From: Streptomyces roseifaciens
Lineage (GTDB): Bacteria; Actinomycetota; Actinomycetes; Streptomycetales; Streptomycetaceae
Direction: 5' to 3'
Length of the DNA stretch: 64,000 bases
Assembly: GCF_001445655.1 (NCBI RefSeq)
Contig: NZ_LNBE01000004.1
Location: forward strand, 124,001 to 188,000
Part shown: piece by piece, positions 1 through 10,149 of the stretch
Layout of the letters: each line of letters opens with the position of its first letter
Numbering within the stretch: position 1 is the first letter of the stretch
Notes under the pieces: generated by a model
What the model was told of the DNA's origin: nothing
The model's input: the letters and a program-made list of their open reading frames with translations, nothing else
Database searches by the model: none
Made by a program: the position numbers and the translations under genes

Positions 1-138
1 GACCTGCCTCCGTGACGCCACCCATGTTCACGGCGGGAGCGCTGAGCCGGCCGACCGTCGGCACTCGCAGGACTCCATCCGGGGGGATCGGAACCCGATC
101 CGGAGCAACCGGATCGGTATGGAGAAAGGCGCACCACC

Positions 139-1629
139 ATGACCTCTGAGCAGGTCGCGGCCCGTACCGCGGACGCAGTCGCGGAACCGGGCCACAAGGG
201 AAGCGGCAAGGCGGCTTCCGAGGGTTACGAGCGGGGACTCGGTAACCGACAGATTCAGATGATCGCCATTGGTGGCGCCATCGGCACCGGCCTCTTCCTC
301 GGCGCGGGGAAGGCCATTTCCAAGGCCGGCCCGAGCCTGATCCTGGCCTATGCGATAGCGGGCCTGGTCATCTTCTTCATCATGCGAGCGCTCGGCGAGC
401 TGCTCATGTACCGCCCGGTGTCGGGCTCCTTCTCGGACTACGCCCGGGAGTTCCTCGGCCCCTTCTGGGGCTATGTGACCGGATGGACGTACTGGCTCTT
501 CTGGGTCGTCACCGGAATCACCGAGGTGACCGCCGCGGCGGCCTATGTGCAGTACTGGGACAAGGACATCCCGCAATGGGTGTCCGCACTGGTCTTCACC
601 GTCATCCTGTATTTCGCCAACCTGATCTCCGTGAAGCTCTTCGGCGAGCTGGAGTTCTGGTTCTCGATGGTCAAGGTCACCGCCATCATCGGCATGATCC
701 TCATCGGTATCGGCGTGCTGACGATCGGCTTCTCCGACGCCGGTGACACCGCCACCGTGGCCAATCTCTGGAACGACGGCGGATTCTTCCCGCACGGCAT
801 CGGCAGCACCCTGATGACCCTGCAGATCGTGATGTTCGCCTTCCTCGCCGTCGAGCTGGTCGGCGTCACCGCGGGCGAGGCCAAGGACCCGGAGAAGACG
901 CTCCCCAAGGCGATCAACACCGTGCCGTGGCGCATCGCGGTCTTCTACATCGGCGCGCTGATCATCATCCTGGCCGTGGTCCCGTGGGGCGAGTTCATGC
1001 CCGGCGTGAGCCCGTTCGTGGCCGCCTTCCAGAAGATCGGTCTCCCGGCCGGCGCCGGCATCGTCAACTTCGTCGTCCTCACGGCGGCGCTGTCGTCCTG
1101 CAACTCCGGCATGTACTCCACCGGCCGCATGCTGCGTGACCTCTCGCTCAACGGCCAGGGTCCGAAGTTCTTCGGCCAGCTGACCAAGGGCGGCCTGCCG
1201 CTGCGCGGCACCACCTTCTCCGCCGCGCTGATGCTCGTCGGTGTGTGGATCAACTACCAGTGGCCGGGCAAGGCGTTCGACTACGTCGTCTCCTTCGCGA
1301 CCATCTCCGGCATGTGGGCCTGGATCATGATCCTCGTGGCCCAGCTCCGCTACCGCCGCAAGGCCAACCGCGGCGAGCTCCCGCAGTCCACGTTCCGGGC
1401 CCCCGGCGCGCCGTGGACCAGCCTCTTCGCCCTCGGCTTCATCTTCATGGTGATCGTGATGATGGGCCTCGACGAGAACGCGCGGGTCTCGCTGTACTGC
1501 GCCCCCGTCTGGGCGGCGATCATGTGGGTGTCCTACCTCGTCCTCAAGGCCCGCAACCCGCAGGCCTTCGAGCGCAAGGACTACACGCAGGCCGTCGAGG
1601 CCGAGCAGAAGGTCGAGCAGGTCGCCTGA
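139..1629 (+). CDS. APC-superfamily amino acid permease
   Basis: A 496-residue cytoplasmic-membrane transporter of the amino acid-polyamine-organocation superfamily, expected to import an amino acid by proton symport. A soluble N-tail of about 35 residues is followed by roughly twelve hydrophobic segments. The first carries the glycine-rich motif IGGAIGTGLFLGAG (residues 44-57), the family's substrate-binding unwound helix. The C-tail is short and charged. Overall it resembles the AnsP/CycA/GabP group, but the substrate cannot be read from sequence. The start is supported by a purine-rich GGAGAAAGG stretch just upstream. A strong hairpin terminator follows, so it is probably monocistronic. 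Confidence 0.9.
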   Translation: MTSEQVAARTADAVAEPGHKGSGKAASEGYERGLGNRQIQMIAIGGAIGTGLFLGAGKAISKAGPSLILAYAIAGLVIFFIMRALGELLMYRPVSGSFSDYAREFLGPFWGYVTGWTYWLFWVVTGITEVTAAAAYVQYWDKDIPQWVSALVFTVILYFANLISVKLFGELEFWFSMVKVTAIIGMILIGIGVLTIGFSDAGDTATVANLWNDGGFFPHGIGSTLMTLQIVMFAFLAVELVGVTAGEAKDPEKTLPKAINTVPWRIAVFYIGALIIILAVVPWGEFMPGVSPFVAAFQKIGLPAGAGIVNFVVLTAALSSCNSGMYSTGRMLRDLSLNGQGPKFFGQLTKGGLPLRGTTFSAALMLVGVWINYQWPGKAFDYVVSFATISGMWAWIMILVAQLRYRRKANRGELPQSTFRAPGAPWTSLFALGFIFMVIVMMGLDENARVSLYCAPVWAAIMWVSYLVLKARNPQAFERKDYTQAVEAEQKVEQVA

Positions 1630-1673
1630 CGGCCTGACGCCTGACCCGCCGGACCCCGCACTGTCCGGCATCC

Positions 1674-1718
1674 GGGCCCGCCCGTACCACTCCTCGGTAC
1701 GGGCGGGCCCTTCCCTTT
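1674..1718 (+). terminator. Intrinsic terminator of the permease gene
   Basis: A perfect 15-bp stem (1674-1688 paired with 1696-1710) with a 7-nt loop is followed by a pyrimidine run TTCCCTTT. It sits 45 bp after the permease stop and separates that gene from the mec-cysO-cysM unit. Confidence 0.85.
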
Positions 1719-1753
1719 ACCCCGGCGATCCCCGCGTGCCTATCCTGGGGCGC

Positions 1754-2176
1754 ATGCTGACCATCACCCAGGACCTGTACGACCGGATCGTCGCGCACGC
1801 CCGCGCGGACCACCCCGACGAGGCCTGCGGCGTGGTCGCGGGGCCGGCCGGCAGCGACCGCCCCGAGCGGTTCGTCCCGATGCTCAACGCCGCCCGCTCG
1901 CCCACGTTCTACGAGTTCGACTCCGCGGACCTGCTCAAGCTCTACCGCGAGCTGGACGACCGCGACGAGGAGCCCGTGGTCATCTACCACTCGCACACGG
2001 CCACCGAGGCCTACCCCTCCCGCACGGACATCTCGTACGCCAACGAGCCCGGCGCCCACTACGTGCTGGTGTCCACCGCCGACACCGACGGCGAGGGCCC
2101 CTTCCAGTTCCGTTCGTTCCGCATAGTGGACGGCCAGGTGACCGAGGAGGACGTCACCGTGGTGCCTGCTTACTGA
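1754..2176 (+). CDS. mec: JAMM/MPN+ metallopeptidase, Mec-type CysO-cysteine hydrolase
   Basis: A 140-residue zinc metallopeptidase. The complete JAMM signature is visible: E23, then H79-x-H81-x7-S89-x2-D92. In Mycobacterium tuberculosis the homologue releases cysteine from the carrier CysO. Here it is followed by cysO and cysM in the same order, which strongly supports the same role in cytoplasmic cysteine synthesis. The ATG at 1754 is preferred because translation there begins directly with the conserved fold; an in-frame ATG 18 bp upstream is less likely. Because CysO here has residues beyond Gly-Gly, this enzyme is also a candidate for maturing the carrier (inference). Confidence 0.9.
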   Translation: MLTITQDLYDRIVAHARADHPDEACGVVAGPAGSDRPERFVPMLNAARSPTFYEFDSADLLKLYRELDDRDEEPVVIYHSHTATEAYPSRTDISYANEPGAHYVLVSTADTDGEGPFQFRSFRIVDGQVTEEDVTVVPAY

Positions 2177-2295
2177 GCACAGGGCCTCCGGCGGGCCGCC
2201 GCTGTCCGCATTCCGGTACGAACTTCCGGCGGCCGCACACGGAATCGATACGATCGCCCCAGGTGCCCCACCCGCACGCCGACAGGAGCCACATC

Positions 2296-2577
2296 ATGGC
2301 CATCGAGGTCCGCATTCCGACCATTCTCCGCACCTACACCGACGGCAAGAAGGCCGTCGAAGGCAGCGGTGCCACCATCGACGAGCTCTTCAAGGACCTC
2401 GAGACCCGCCACGCGGGCATCCGCGAGCGCCTCGTCGACGAGTCCGGCGAGCTGCGCCGCTTCGTCAACGTCTACCTCAACGACGAGGACGTCCGCTTCC
2501 TCGCCGGCATCGGCACCGAGCTCGGCGACGGCGACAGCGTCACCATCCTCCCGGCCGTCGCCGGCGGAATGGCCTGA
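2296..2577 (+). CDS. cysO: CysO, ThiS/MoaD-like sulfur carrier protein
   Basis: A 93-residue beta-grasp carrier. As a C-terminal thiocarboxylate it donates sulfide to CysM for cysteine synthesis. The ORF begins MAIEVRIPTILRTYT, typical of the family, and ends in AVAGGMA. The conserved Gly-Gly is at residues 90-91 but is followed by Met-Ala, so the primary product cannot be adenylated or thiocarboxylated until two residues are removed. The start at 2296 is chosen by family length and a purine-rich GACAGGAG just upstream. It lies 119 bp after mec and 9 bp before cysM. Confidence 0.93.
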   Translation: MAIEVRIPTILRTYTDGKKAVEGSGATIDELFKDLETRHAGIRERLVDESGELRRFVNVYLNDEDVRFLAGIGTELGDGDSVTILPAVAGGMA

Positions 2578-3537
<960 letters not shown>

Positions 3538-3711
3538 CCGCAGGGCCGTCCCCGGGCCCGGCGGGCCCGGCCCGGGGGTCCGCCCAGAAGGGTCCGTACC
3601 GGTGACTTCAGCCACAACCCCACCTCGCGGAGGAGCGGCCGTCCCGTTCGCGCTTTACGCTCGACGGACCGCATGGCCCCCCGTCACGAGTCAACGGAGG
3701 TTCAGGCCCGC

Positions 3712-4464
3712 ATGAAGCTCACCGTCGTCGGATGCTCGGGGTCGTTCCCGTCCACGGAATCGGCCTGCTCGAGCTACCTCGTAGAGGCCGACGGCTTCCG
3801 GCTGCTCCTCGACATGGGCAACGGCGCCCTCGGCGAGCTGCAGCGCCACATCGGTCTCTACGACCTCGATGCCATCCTGCTCTCGCACCTGCACCCCGAC
3901 CACTGCATCGACATGTGCGGCTACTTCGTGGCCCGCTACTACCGGCACGAGGGCGGCCGCGCCGAGGCCATCCCCGTCTACGGCCCGCGGGACACCGAGC
4001 ACCGGCTGGCCACGGCGTACGGGGACGTGCCCGACGACTCCTGCATGAGCGAGGTCTTCGACTTCCGCACGCTCACCCCCGGCACCTTCTCCCTGGGCCC
4101 GCTGACCGTCCGCACGGACCGGGTCCGCCACCCCGTCGAGGCCTTCGCCTTCCGCGTTGAGCACGACGGCAGCGCGCTCGTCTACTCCGGCGACACCGGC
4201 CCCTGCGAGGAGCTGCACGGCCTGGCCGACGGCGCCGACCTTCTGCTGTGCGAGGCGTCGTTCACCCACGGCAAGGAGGACATCCCCGACCTCCACCTCA
4301 ACGGCCGCGAGGCGGGCGAGCACGCCGCGCGGGCCGGTGCGGGCCGGCTGGTCCTCACCCACATCCCGCCGTGGACGGACCCGCTGACCAACCTCCGCGA
4401 CGCACAGGCCGTCTACGACGGGCCGGTCGAACTCGCCCGTGCGGGCGCGGTGTACGAGCTCTGA
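3712..4464 (+). CDS. Metallo-beta-lactamase-fold hydrolase (Rv1339-like)
   Basis: A 250-residue MBL-fold protein with HLHPDH metal ligands (H59, H61, D63, H64), a later SGDTGP aspartate and a C-terminal LTHIPP histidine. It resembles the RNase Z/class II phosphodiesterase-like group. The mycobacterial protein in the same neighbourhood (after mec-cysO-cysM and near rph) has been reported as an atypical cAMP phosphodiesterase, but that activity here is inference. The ATG at 3712 is preceded by GGAGG at 3696-3700, which decides it over an in-frame ATG 39 bp upstream. It converges on nagE2 across a strong hairpin. Confidence 0.82.
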   Translation: MKLTVVGCSGSFPSTESACSSYLVEADGFRLLLDMGNGALGELQRHIGLYDLDAILLSHLHPDHCIDMCGYFVARYYRHEGGRAEAIPVYGPRDTEHRLATAYGDVPDDSCMSEVFDFRTLTPGTFSLGPLTVRTDRVRHPVEAFAFRVEHDGSALVYSGDTGPCEELHGLADGADLLLCEASFTHGKEDIPDLHLNGREAGEHAARAGAGRLVLTHIPPWTDPLTNLRDAQAVYDGPVELARAGAVYEL

Positions 4465-4511
4465 CCCCCGGTTCCTTTTGTTTTCCGGAAACCCGGAAAT
4501 GCGCAAGCAAA

Positions 4512-4542
4512 TGCCCCCGGAATCCATTGGATTCCGGGGGCA
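4512..4542. terminator. Bidirectional hairpin between the MBL gene and nagE2
   Basis: A perfect 14-bp inverted repeat (4512-4525 and 4529-4542) with a 3-nt loop lies in the gap between two convergent genes. No clear U-run follows on either strand, as is usual in Streptomyces. Confidence 0.75.
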
Positions 4543-4569
4543 GCTGCTTGTATTGCCTTGCTTACGAGG

Positions 4570-5862
<1,293 letters not shown>

Positions 5863-5912
5863 CGGATTCCTCCAGGTGAGGCGGGCGCTCGGGGGAAGGG
5901 GGACGGCCCGCT

Positions 5913-5928
5913 TTTGGTCTACACCACT
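5913..5928. promoter_or_regulatory. DasR-type operator (dre) A upstream of nagE2
   Basis: The 16-mer TTTGGTCTACACCACT matches the dre consensus ACTGGTCTAGACCACT at 13 of 16 positions. It lies about 50 bp upstream of the nagE2 start, where a bound GntR-family DasR would block transcription until GlcN-6-P releases it. Confidence 0.78.
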
Positions 5929-5929
5929 C

Positions 5930-5945
5930 AGTGGTTTAGACCTGT
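5930..5945. promoter_or_regulatory. DasR-type operator (dre) B upstream of nagE2
   Basis: AGTGGTTTAGACCTGT is a second dre-like palindrome one base from site A. It matches 14 of 16 positions when the usual C/G alternation at the flanks is allowed. The centres of the two sites are 17 bp apart. Confidence 0.72.
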
Positions 5946-6000
5946 TGTAGCACGTGAGTACGGGATAAAGGAATCCGTGCTTCTCCGTGGCTTCGGACAC

Positions 6001-6060
6001 AGATCCGGACACCGATCCGGACGTGGATCCGGACACGGATCCGGGTGCAGATCCGGGCGC
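6001..6060. repeat. Tandem 12-bp repeat, five copies
   Basis: Five head-to-tail 12-bp units built on GATCCGGACACG, starting at 6001, 6013, 6025, 6037 and 6049. The last two have drifted to GATCCGGGNGC. A partial copy precedes them. They lie in the 274-bp gap between the nagE1 terminator and the nagE2 promoter. The function is unknown. Confidence 0.9.
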
Positions 6061-6064
6061 ACGG

Positions 6065-6097
6065 AAAAGCCCCCGGACCGGGTGGTCTCCGGGGGCT
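6065..6097 (-). terminator. Intrinsic terminator of nagE1
   Basis: A 10-bp perfect stem (6068-6077 with 6088-6097), extended by three further pairs around one bulge. On the minus strand it is followed by a TTTT run. It lies about 40 nt after the nagE1 stop. Confidence 0.85.
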
Positions 6098-6136
6098 CTC
6101 TCGGTGACGGGCTGCGATTAGTCCTTCACGTTGCCG

Positions 6137-7468
6137 CTACTCCTTCACGTTCCCGCGCTCGATCTCCTCCGCGAGCTCTTCCGGCTCACGCCCCGGAGTC
6201 GGCAGGTCGAACTTCGTAATCGCGAACCGGAAAATCGCGTAGTAGACGACGGCGAAGCACAGCCCGATCGGAATGATCAGCCACGGCTTGGTCGCCAGCC
6301 CCCAGTTGATCACGTAGTCGATCAGGCCCGCCGAGAAGCTGAACCCGTCGTGCACCCCCAGCCCCCAGCTCACCGCCATCGACACGCCCGTCAGCAGCGC
6401 ATGCACCACGTACAGCAGCGGCGCGATGAAGAGGAACGAGTACTCGATGGGCTCGGTGATGCCCGTGACGAACGACGTCAGGCCCACCGAGAGCATCATG
6501 CCCGCCACCGCCTTGCGCCGGTGCGGCTTCGCGCAGTGCGCGATCGCCAGCGCCGCCGCCGGCAGCGCGAACATCATGATGGGGAAGAAGCCCGTCGTGA
6601 ACTGGCCTGCGTCCGGGTCGCCCGCCAGGAAGCGGTTGATGTCGCCGTGCACCACCGTGCCGTCCGGCTTCGTGTAGTCGCCGAACTGGAACCACATGAA
6701 CGTGTTGAGGAACTGGTGCAGGCCCACCACCAGCAGCGCGCGGTTTGCCACGCCGAAGACGCCCGCCCCCGCCGACCCCAGGTCCGACAGCCACTTGCTG
6801 AAGCTCGTCAGCGCGTCGCCCACCGGCGGCCAGACGAACAGGCAGACCACCGCGAACAGCAGCGCGACGAACGACATCAGGATCGGCACCAGCCGCCGCC
6901 CGTTGAAGAAGCCCAGCCAGTCCACCAGCCGCACCCGGTGGAAGCGCATCCAGAACCACGCGCTGAGCAGGCCGATCACGATGCCGCCGAAGACCCCCGG
7001 GTTCTGGAAGCTCGCCGGCGCCGCCGTGCCGCCCGTCGAGACGCACACCCCGCTCCACAGCCCCGCCCCGCCGAACGTCGTCTCCTGCGGGCAGTCCTCC
7101 GGGAACTGGTGCAGCACCGAGAAGTAGACGAGGAAGGCCACCACCGCGGCCAGCGCCGTCGAGCCGTCCGCCTTCTTCGCCATGCCGATCGCCACGCCCA
7201 CGCAGAACAGCAGCGGCAGGCCGAGCGCCGAGTCCAGCAGTGCGCCGCCCGCGCCCGCGAAGACCTTCGCTACGTCCGTCCAGCCCAGCCCGTCCTTGCC
7301 GAAGACGTCCGGCTGGCCGAGCCGGTTCAGGATGCCTGCGGCCGGGAGCACCGCGATCGGCAGCTGGAGGCTGCGGCCCATCTTCTGCAGGTTCGAGAAG
7401 AGGGTCTGCCAGCGCGCCCGCCAGGGGCTCTGCCGCGGTGCCGGTGCCGCTGTGGCGTCCGTGGTCAT
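6137..7468 (-). CDS. nagE1: PTS EIIC permease, second GlcNAc-family paralogue (NagE1)
   Basis: A 443-residue PTS EIIC membrane protein clearly paralogous to NagE2, sharing GDINRFLAGDPDAGQF-type loops, GITEPIEY and GLHQFLNTF. It differs by an insert of about 25 residues carrying two cysteines (FPEDCPQ ... GVCVST) in a predicted loop, absent from NagE2. It lacks IIA and IIB domains. It is transcribed divergently from nagF across one dre site, so the two should respond together to DasR. The start at 7468 lies next to GGAGGACGC on the minus strand. The substrate assignment is by family and context. Confidence 0.85.
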   Translation of the reverse strand: MTTDATAAPAPRQSPWRARWQTLFSNLQKMGRSLQLPIAVLPAAGILNRLGQPDVFGKDGLGWTDVAKVFAGAGGALLDSALGLPLLFCVGVAIGMAKKADGSTALAAVVAFLVYFSVLHQFPEDCPQETTFGGAGLWSGVCVSTGGTAAPASFQNPGVFGGIVIGLLSAWFWMRFHRVRLVDWLGFFNGRRLVPILMSFVALLFAVVCLFVWPPVGDALTSFSKWLSDLGSAGAGVFGVANRALLVVGLHQFLNTFMWFQFGDYTKPDGTVVHGDINRFLAGDPDAGQFTTGFFPIMMFALPAAALAIAHCAKPHRRKAVAGMMLSVGLTSFVTGITEPIEYSFLFIAPLLYVVHALLTGVSMAVSWGLGVHDGFSFSAGLIDYVINWGLATKPWLIIPIGLCFAVVYYAIFRFAITKFDLPTPGREPEELAEEIERGNVKE

Positions 7469-7521
7469 CTGCGTCCTCCCGGCCGCCGCCCCGGCGGCGG
7501 TCCACTCGGTGCTTGCCGCAT

Positions 7522-7537
7522 ACTGGTGTAGACCACT
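7522..7537. promoter_or_regulatory. DasR-type operator (dre) between nagE1 and nagF
   Basis: ACTGGTGTAGACCACT differs from the consensus ACTGGTCTAGACCACT at one position. It lies midway in the 203-bp divergent gap and could control both genes. Confidence 0.88.
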
Positions 7538-7671
7538 TATGCGGGGTGGTGGGTGAAGCCATCCTTTGCCGGATGGCGGACATTTGCCCGCATAGTTGGG
7601 CTGAACGTGGTTTACCGTGTGGAAGCCGGTCGGTGGTACCGCCGAAGGGCCGAAGACAACCAGGAGTGCAC

Positions 7672-7905
7672 ATGGCCAGCAAGGCTGAGAAGATCGTCGC
7701 CGGCCTCGGCGGCATCGACAACATCGAGGAGATCGAGGGCTGCATCACCCGTCTCCGCACCGAGGTCGCCGACCCGGCGCTGGTCGACGAGGCCGCGCTC
7801 AAGGCCGCCGGCGCCCACGGCGTCGTCAAGATGGGCACCGCCATCCAGGTCGTCATCGGCACCGACGCCGACCCGATCGCCGGTGAGATCGAAGACATGA
7901 TGTGA
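7672..7905 (+). CDS. nagF: PTS EIIB component NagF
   Basis: A 77-residue soluble EIIB domain that passes phosphate from a IIA protein to the sugar bound by NagE1/NagE2. The phosphorylated cysteine is C24 in [10 protein letters not shown], the hallmark of glucose-family IIB. Length and sequence match stand-alone IIB proteins. The start at 7672 is fixed by AGGAG at 7662-7666 and by the domain boundary. It is divergent from nagE1 with a near-perfect dre between them. Confidence 0.93.
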   Translation: MASKAEKIVAGLGGIDNIEEIEGCITRLRTEVADPALVDEAALKAAGAHGVVKMGTAIQVVIGTDADPIAGEIEDMM

Positions 7906-8026
7906 GCCGCTGAGGCTCCCGCCGGAGGGCCCCGCCCCGGATCGGACGCGACGCCGCCCAGCGCGCCGCCGCTGCGAACCGGAACGGGGCCCTTCGCGCT
8001 CCCCCGATGCCAGTAGGCTCATCACC

Positions 8027-8758
<732 letters not shown>

Positions 8759-8786
8759 GCAACCGCCGGAGGGATCAGGAGCGTTC

Positions 8787-8827
8787 CTACGGGCGTACGG
8801 CCGGAAAACCCGGCCGTGCGCCCGTAG
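8787..8827. terminator. Hairpin terminator after rph
   Basis: An 18-bp stem (8787-8804 and 8810-8827) with a single G-T pair and a loop of AAAAC. It lies 28 bp past the rph stop and just ahead of the lipoprotein gene. There is no U-run. Confidence 0.7.
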
Positions 8828-8852
8828 CAGTACTCACAGGGGAGGGGCCCTC

Positions 8853-9236
8853 ATGCCCGCACGCAAGGCAGCACTGGCACTGGCCGCCGCAGCACTCGTC
8901 GCCGTACCGCTCGCGGCCGGCTGCTCCACCGCCCAGAAGGCCGTGGACTGCGCCCGCCTCGGCATCGAGATATCGAACGACGTCGACGACCTCCAGCGCA
9001 GCGTCACCGACACGGCCACCGACACCGGCAACGCGGGCAAGATCCTCGACAACCTCGAGAAGGACACGAAGAAGCTCAAGGACAAGACGAGCAACGTCGA
9101 CGTCGCCAAGGCCCTCGACCACCTCCAGAAGGCCGCCGGGAACGTCCGCGACGCCCTGCGCGACGACAAGACCCCGGACCTCACGCCGCTGACGGACGCG
9201 GCAGGAGAACTGTCGAAGGTGTGCACGTCGAAGTAG
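8853..9236 (+). CDS. Small exported lipoprotein
   Basis: A 127-residue protein with a lipoprotein signal peptide: positively charged MPARK, a hydrophobic alanine-rich core and lipobox LAAGC with C24 as the acylated residue. The mature part is hydrophilic and predicted mostly helical, with heptad-like Asp/Leu/Lys patterns (DDLQRSV, ILDNLEKDTKKL, ALDHLQKA). Two further cysteines, near the N-terminus and four residues from the C-terminus, could form a disulfide. GGGGAGGG lies 5-10 nt before the start. Function unknown; the position between rph and rdgB appears conserved in Streptomyces. Confidence 0.85.
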   Translation: MPARKAALALAAAALVAVPLAAGCSTAQKAVDCARLGIEISNDVDDLQRSVTDTATDTGNAGKILDNLEKDTKKLKDKTSNVDVAKALDHLQKAAGNVRDALRDDKTPDLTPLTDAAGELSKVCTSK

Positions 9237-9273
9237 GCGGGGGAGGGCGCGGGGGCGGCGGGATAATCACCCC

Positions 9274-9876
9274 ATGAAGCGCCTGATCCTCGCCACCCGC
9301 AACGCCAACAAGGTCACCGAGCTCCGCGCCATCCTGGAGGCGGCCGGCCTCGACGTCGAACTCGTCGGCGCCGACGCCTACCCCGAGATCCCGGACGTCA
9401 AGGAGACCGGCGTCACCTTCGCCGAGAACGCCCTCCTCAAGGCCCACGCCCTCGCCCGGGCCACCGGCCTCCCGGCCGTCGCCGACGACTCCGGCCTGTG
9501 CGTCGACGTCCTGAACGGCGCCCCCGGCATCTTCTCCGCCCGCTGGGCCGGCCGCCACGGCAACGACAAGGCCAACCTCGACCTCCTCCTCGCCCAGCTC
9601 GGCGACATCGCCGACGAACACCGCGGCGCCCACTTCGCCTGCGCCGCGGCCCTGGCCCTGCCGGACGGCACGGAGCGGGTGGTCGAAGGCCGCCTGGAAG
9701 GCACCCTCCGCCACGAACCGGCGGGCGGCGGCGGCTTCGGCTACGACCCGATCCTCCAGCCCCTCGGCGAGACCCGCACCTGCGCCGAACTGACGGCGGA
9801 CGAGAAGAACGCGATCAGCCACCGCGGGAAGGCGTTCCGGGGCCTGGTACCGGTGGTGCGCGAGCTGCTGGGCTGA
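9274..9876 (+). CDS. rdgB: RdgB/HAM1 family dITP/XTP pyrophosphatase
   Basis: A 200-residue house-cleaning nucleotidase that hydrolyses non-canonical purine triphosphates (XTP, dITP, ITP) to the monophosphate. It has the N-terminal nucleotide motif ATRNANKVTELR, the acidic metal-binding ADDSGLCVD, GAPGIFSARWAG, and the C-terminal GGGGFGYDP and SHRGKA segments. Length is standard. It lies 37 bp after the lipoprotein gene. Confidence 0.95.
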   Translation: MKRLILATRNANKVTELRAILEAAGLDVELVGADAYPEIPDVKETGVTFAENALLKAHALARATGLPAVADDSGLCVDVLNGAPGIFSARWAGRHGNDKANLDLLLAQLGDIADEHRGAHFACAAALALPDGTERVVEGRLEGTLRHEPAGGGGFGYDPILQPLGETRTCAELTADEKNAISHRGKAFRGLVPVVRELLG

Positions 9877-9886
9877 CCGCATGCCG

Positions 9887-9918
9887 AAGGGCCGTCCTGC
9901 CGGAGCGGGACGGCCCTT
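9887..9918. terminator. Hairpin between rdgB and tRNA-Leu
   Basis: An 11-bp perfect stem (9887-9897 with 9908-9918) between the convergent rdgB and tRNA-Leu genes. It can serve both. Confidence 0.75.
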
Positions 9919-9926
9919 GGTGTCCG

Positions 9927-10010
9927 TGCGGCCGGAGGGACTCGAACCCTCACGGGTGTTACCCCACTGGGACCTAAACCCAGCGTGACTGCCAATTCCA
10001 CCACGGCCGC
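9927..10010 (-). tRNA. tRNA-Leu (anticodon UAG)
   Basis: The reverse complement folds as a class II tRNA: acceptor GCGGCCG paired with CGGCCGC plus discriminator A, anticodon stem CTGGG/CCCAG with loop TTTAGGT giving anticodon UAG, a long variable arm, and T-loop GGTTCGAGTCC. CCA is not encoded. It reads CUA, a rare leucine codon in such GC-rich genomes. Confidence 0.95.
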
Positions 10011-10149
10011 GAGCTGCTGACCATGCTATCGGGCCGGGCGCCCGCCCTGTAGGCGGATCGGGCCGAGCCCGCCGGACCGGACGCCGGGCGGCGGTTCCGG
10101 CCCGGCGTCCGGCCGGTCTCCTGCCCGGCGGCCCGGACCCTACGAACCG

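Noticed and set aside
28..1671. Long open frame antisense to the permease gene
   Set aside because: Its protein is His/Asp/Glu/Arg-rich low complexity without domains, the usual antisense shadow in high-GC DNA.
6001..6060. CRISPR-like array
   Set aside because: Units are 12 bp, contiguous and without spacers, and no cas gene is present.
7600..7640. Second dre site just upstream of nagF
   Set aside because: GTGGTTTACC resembles one half-site only; the other half does not match.
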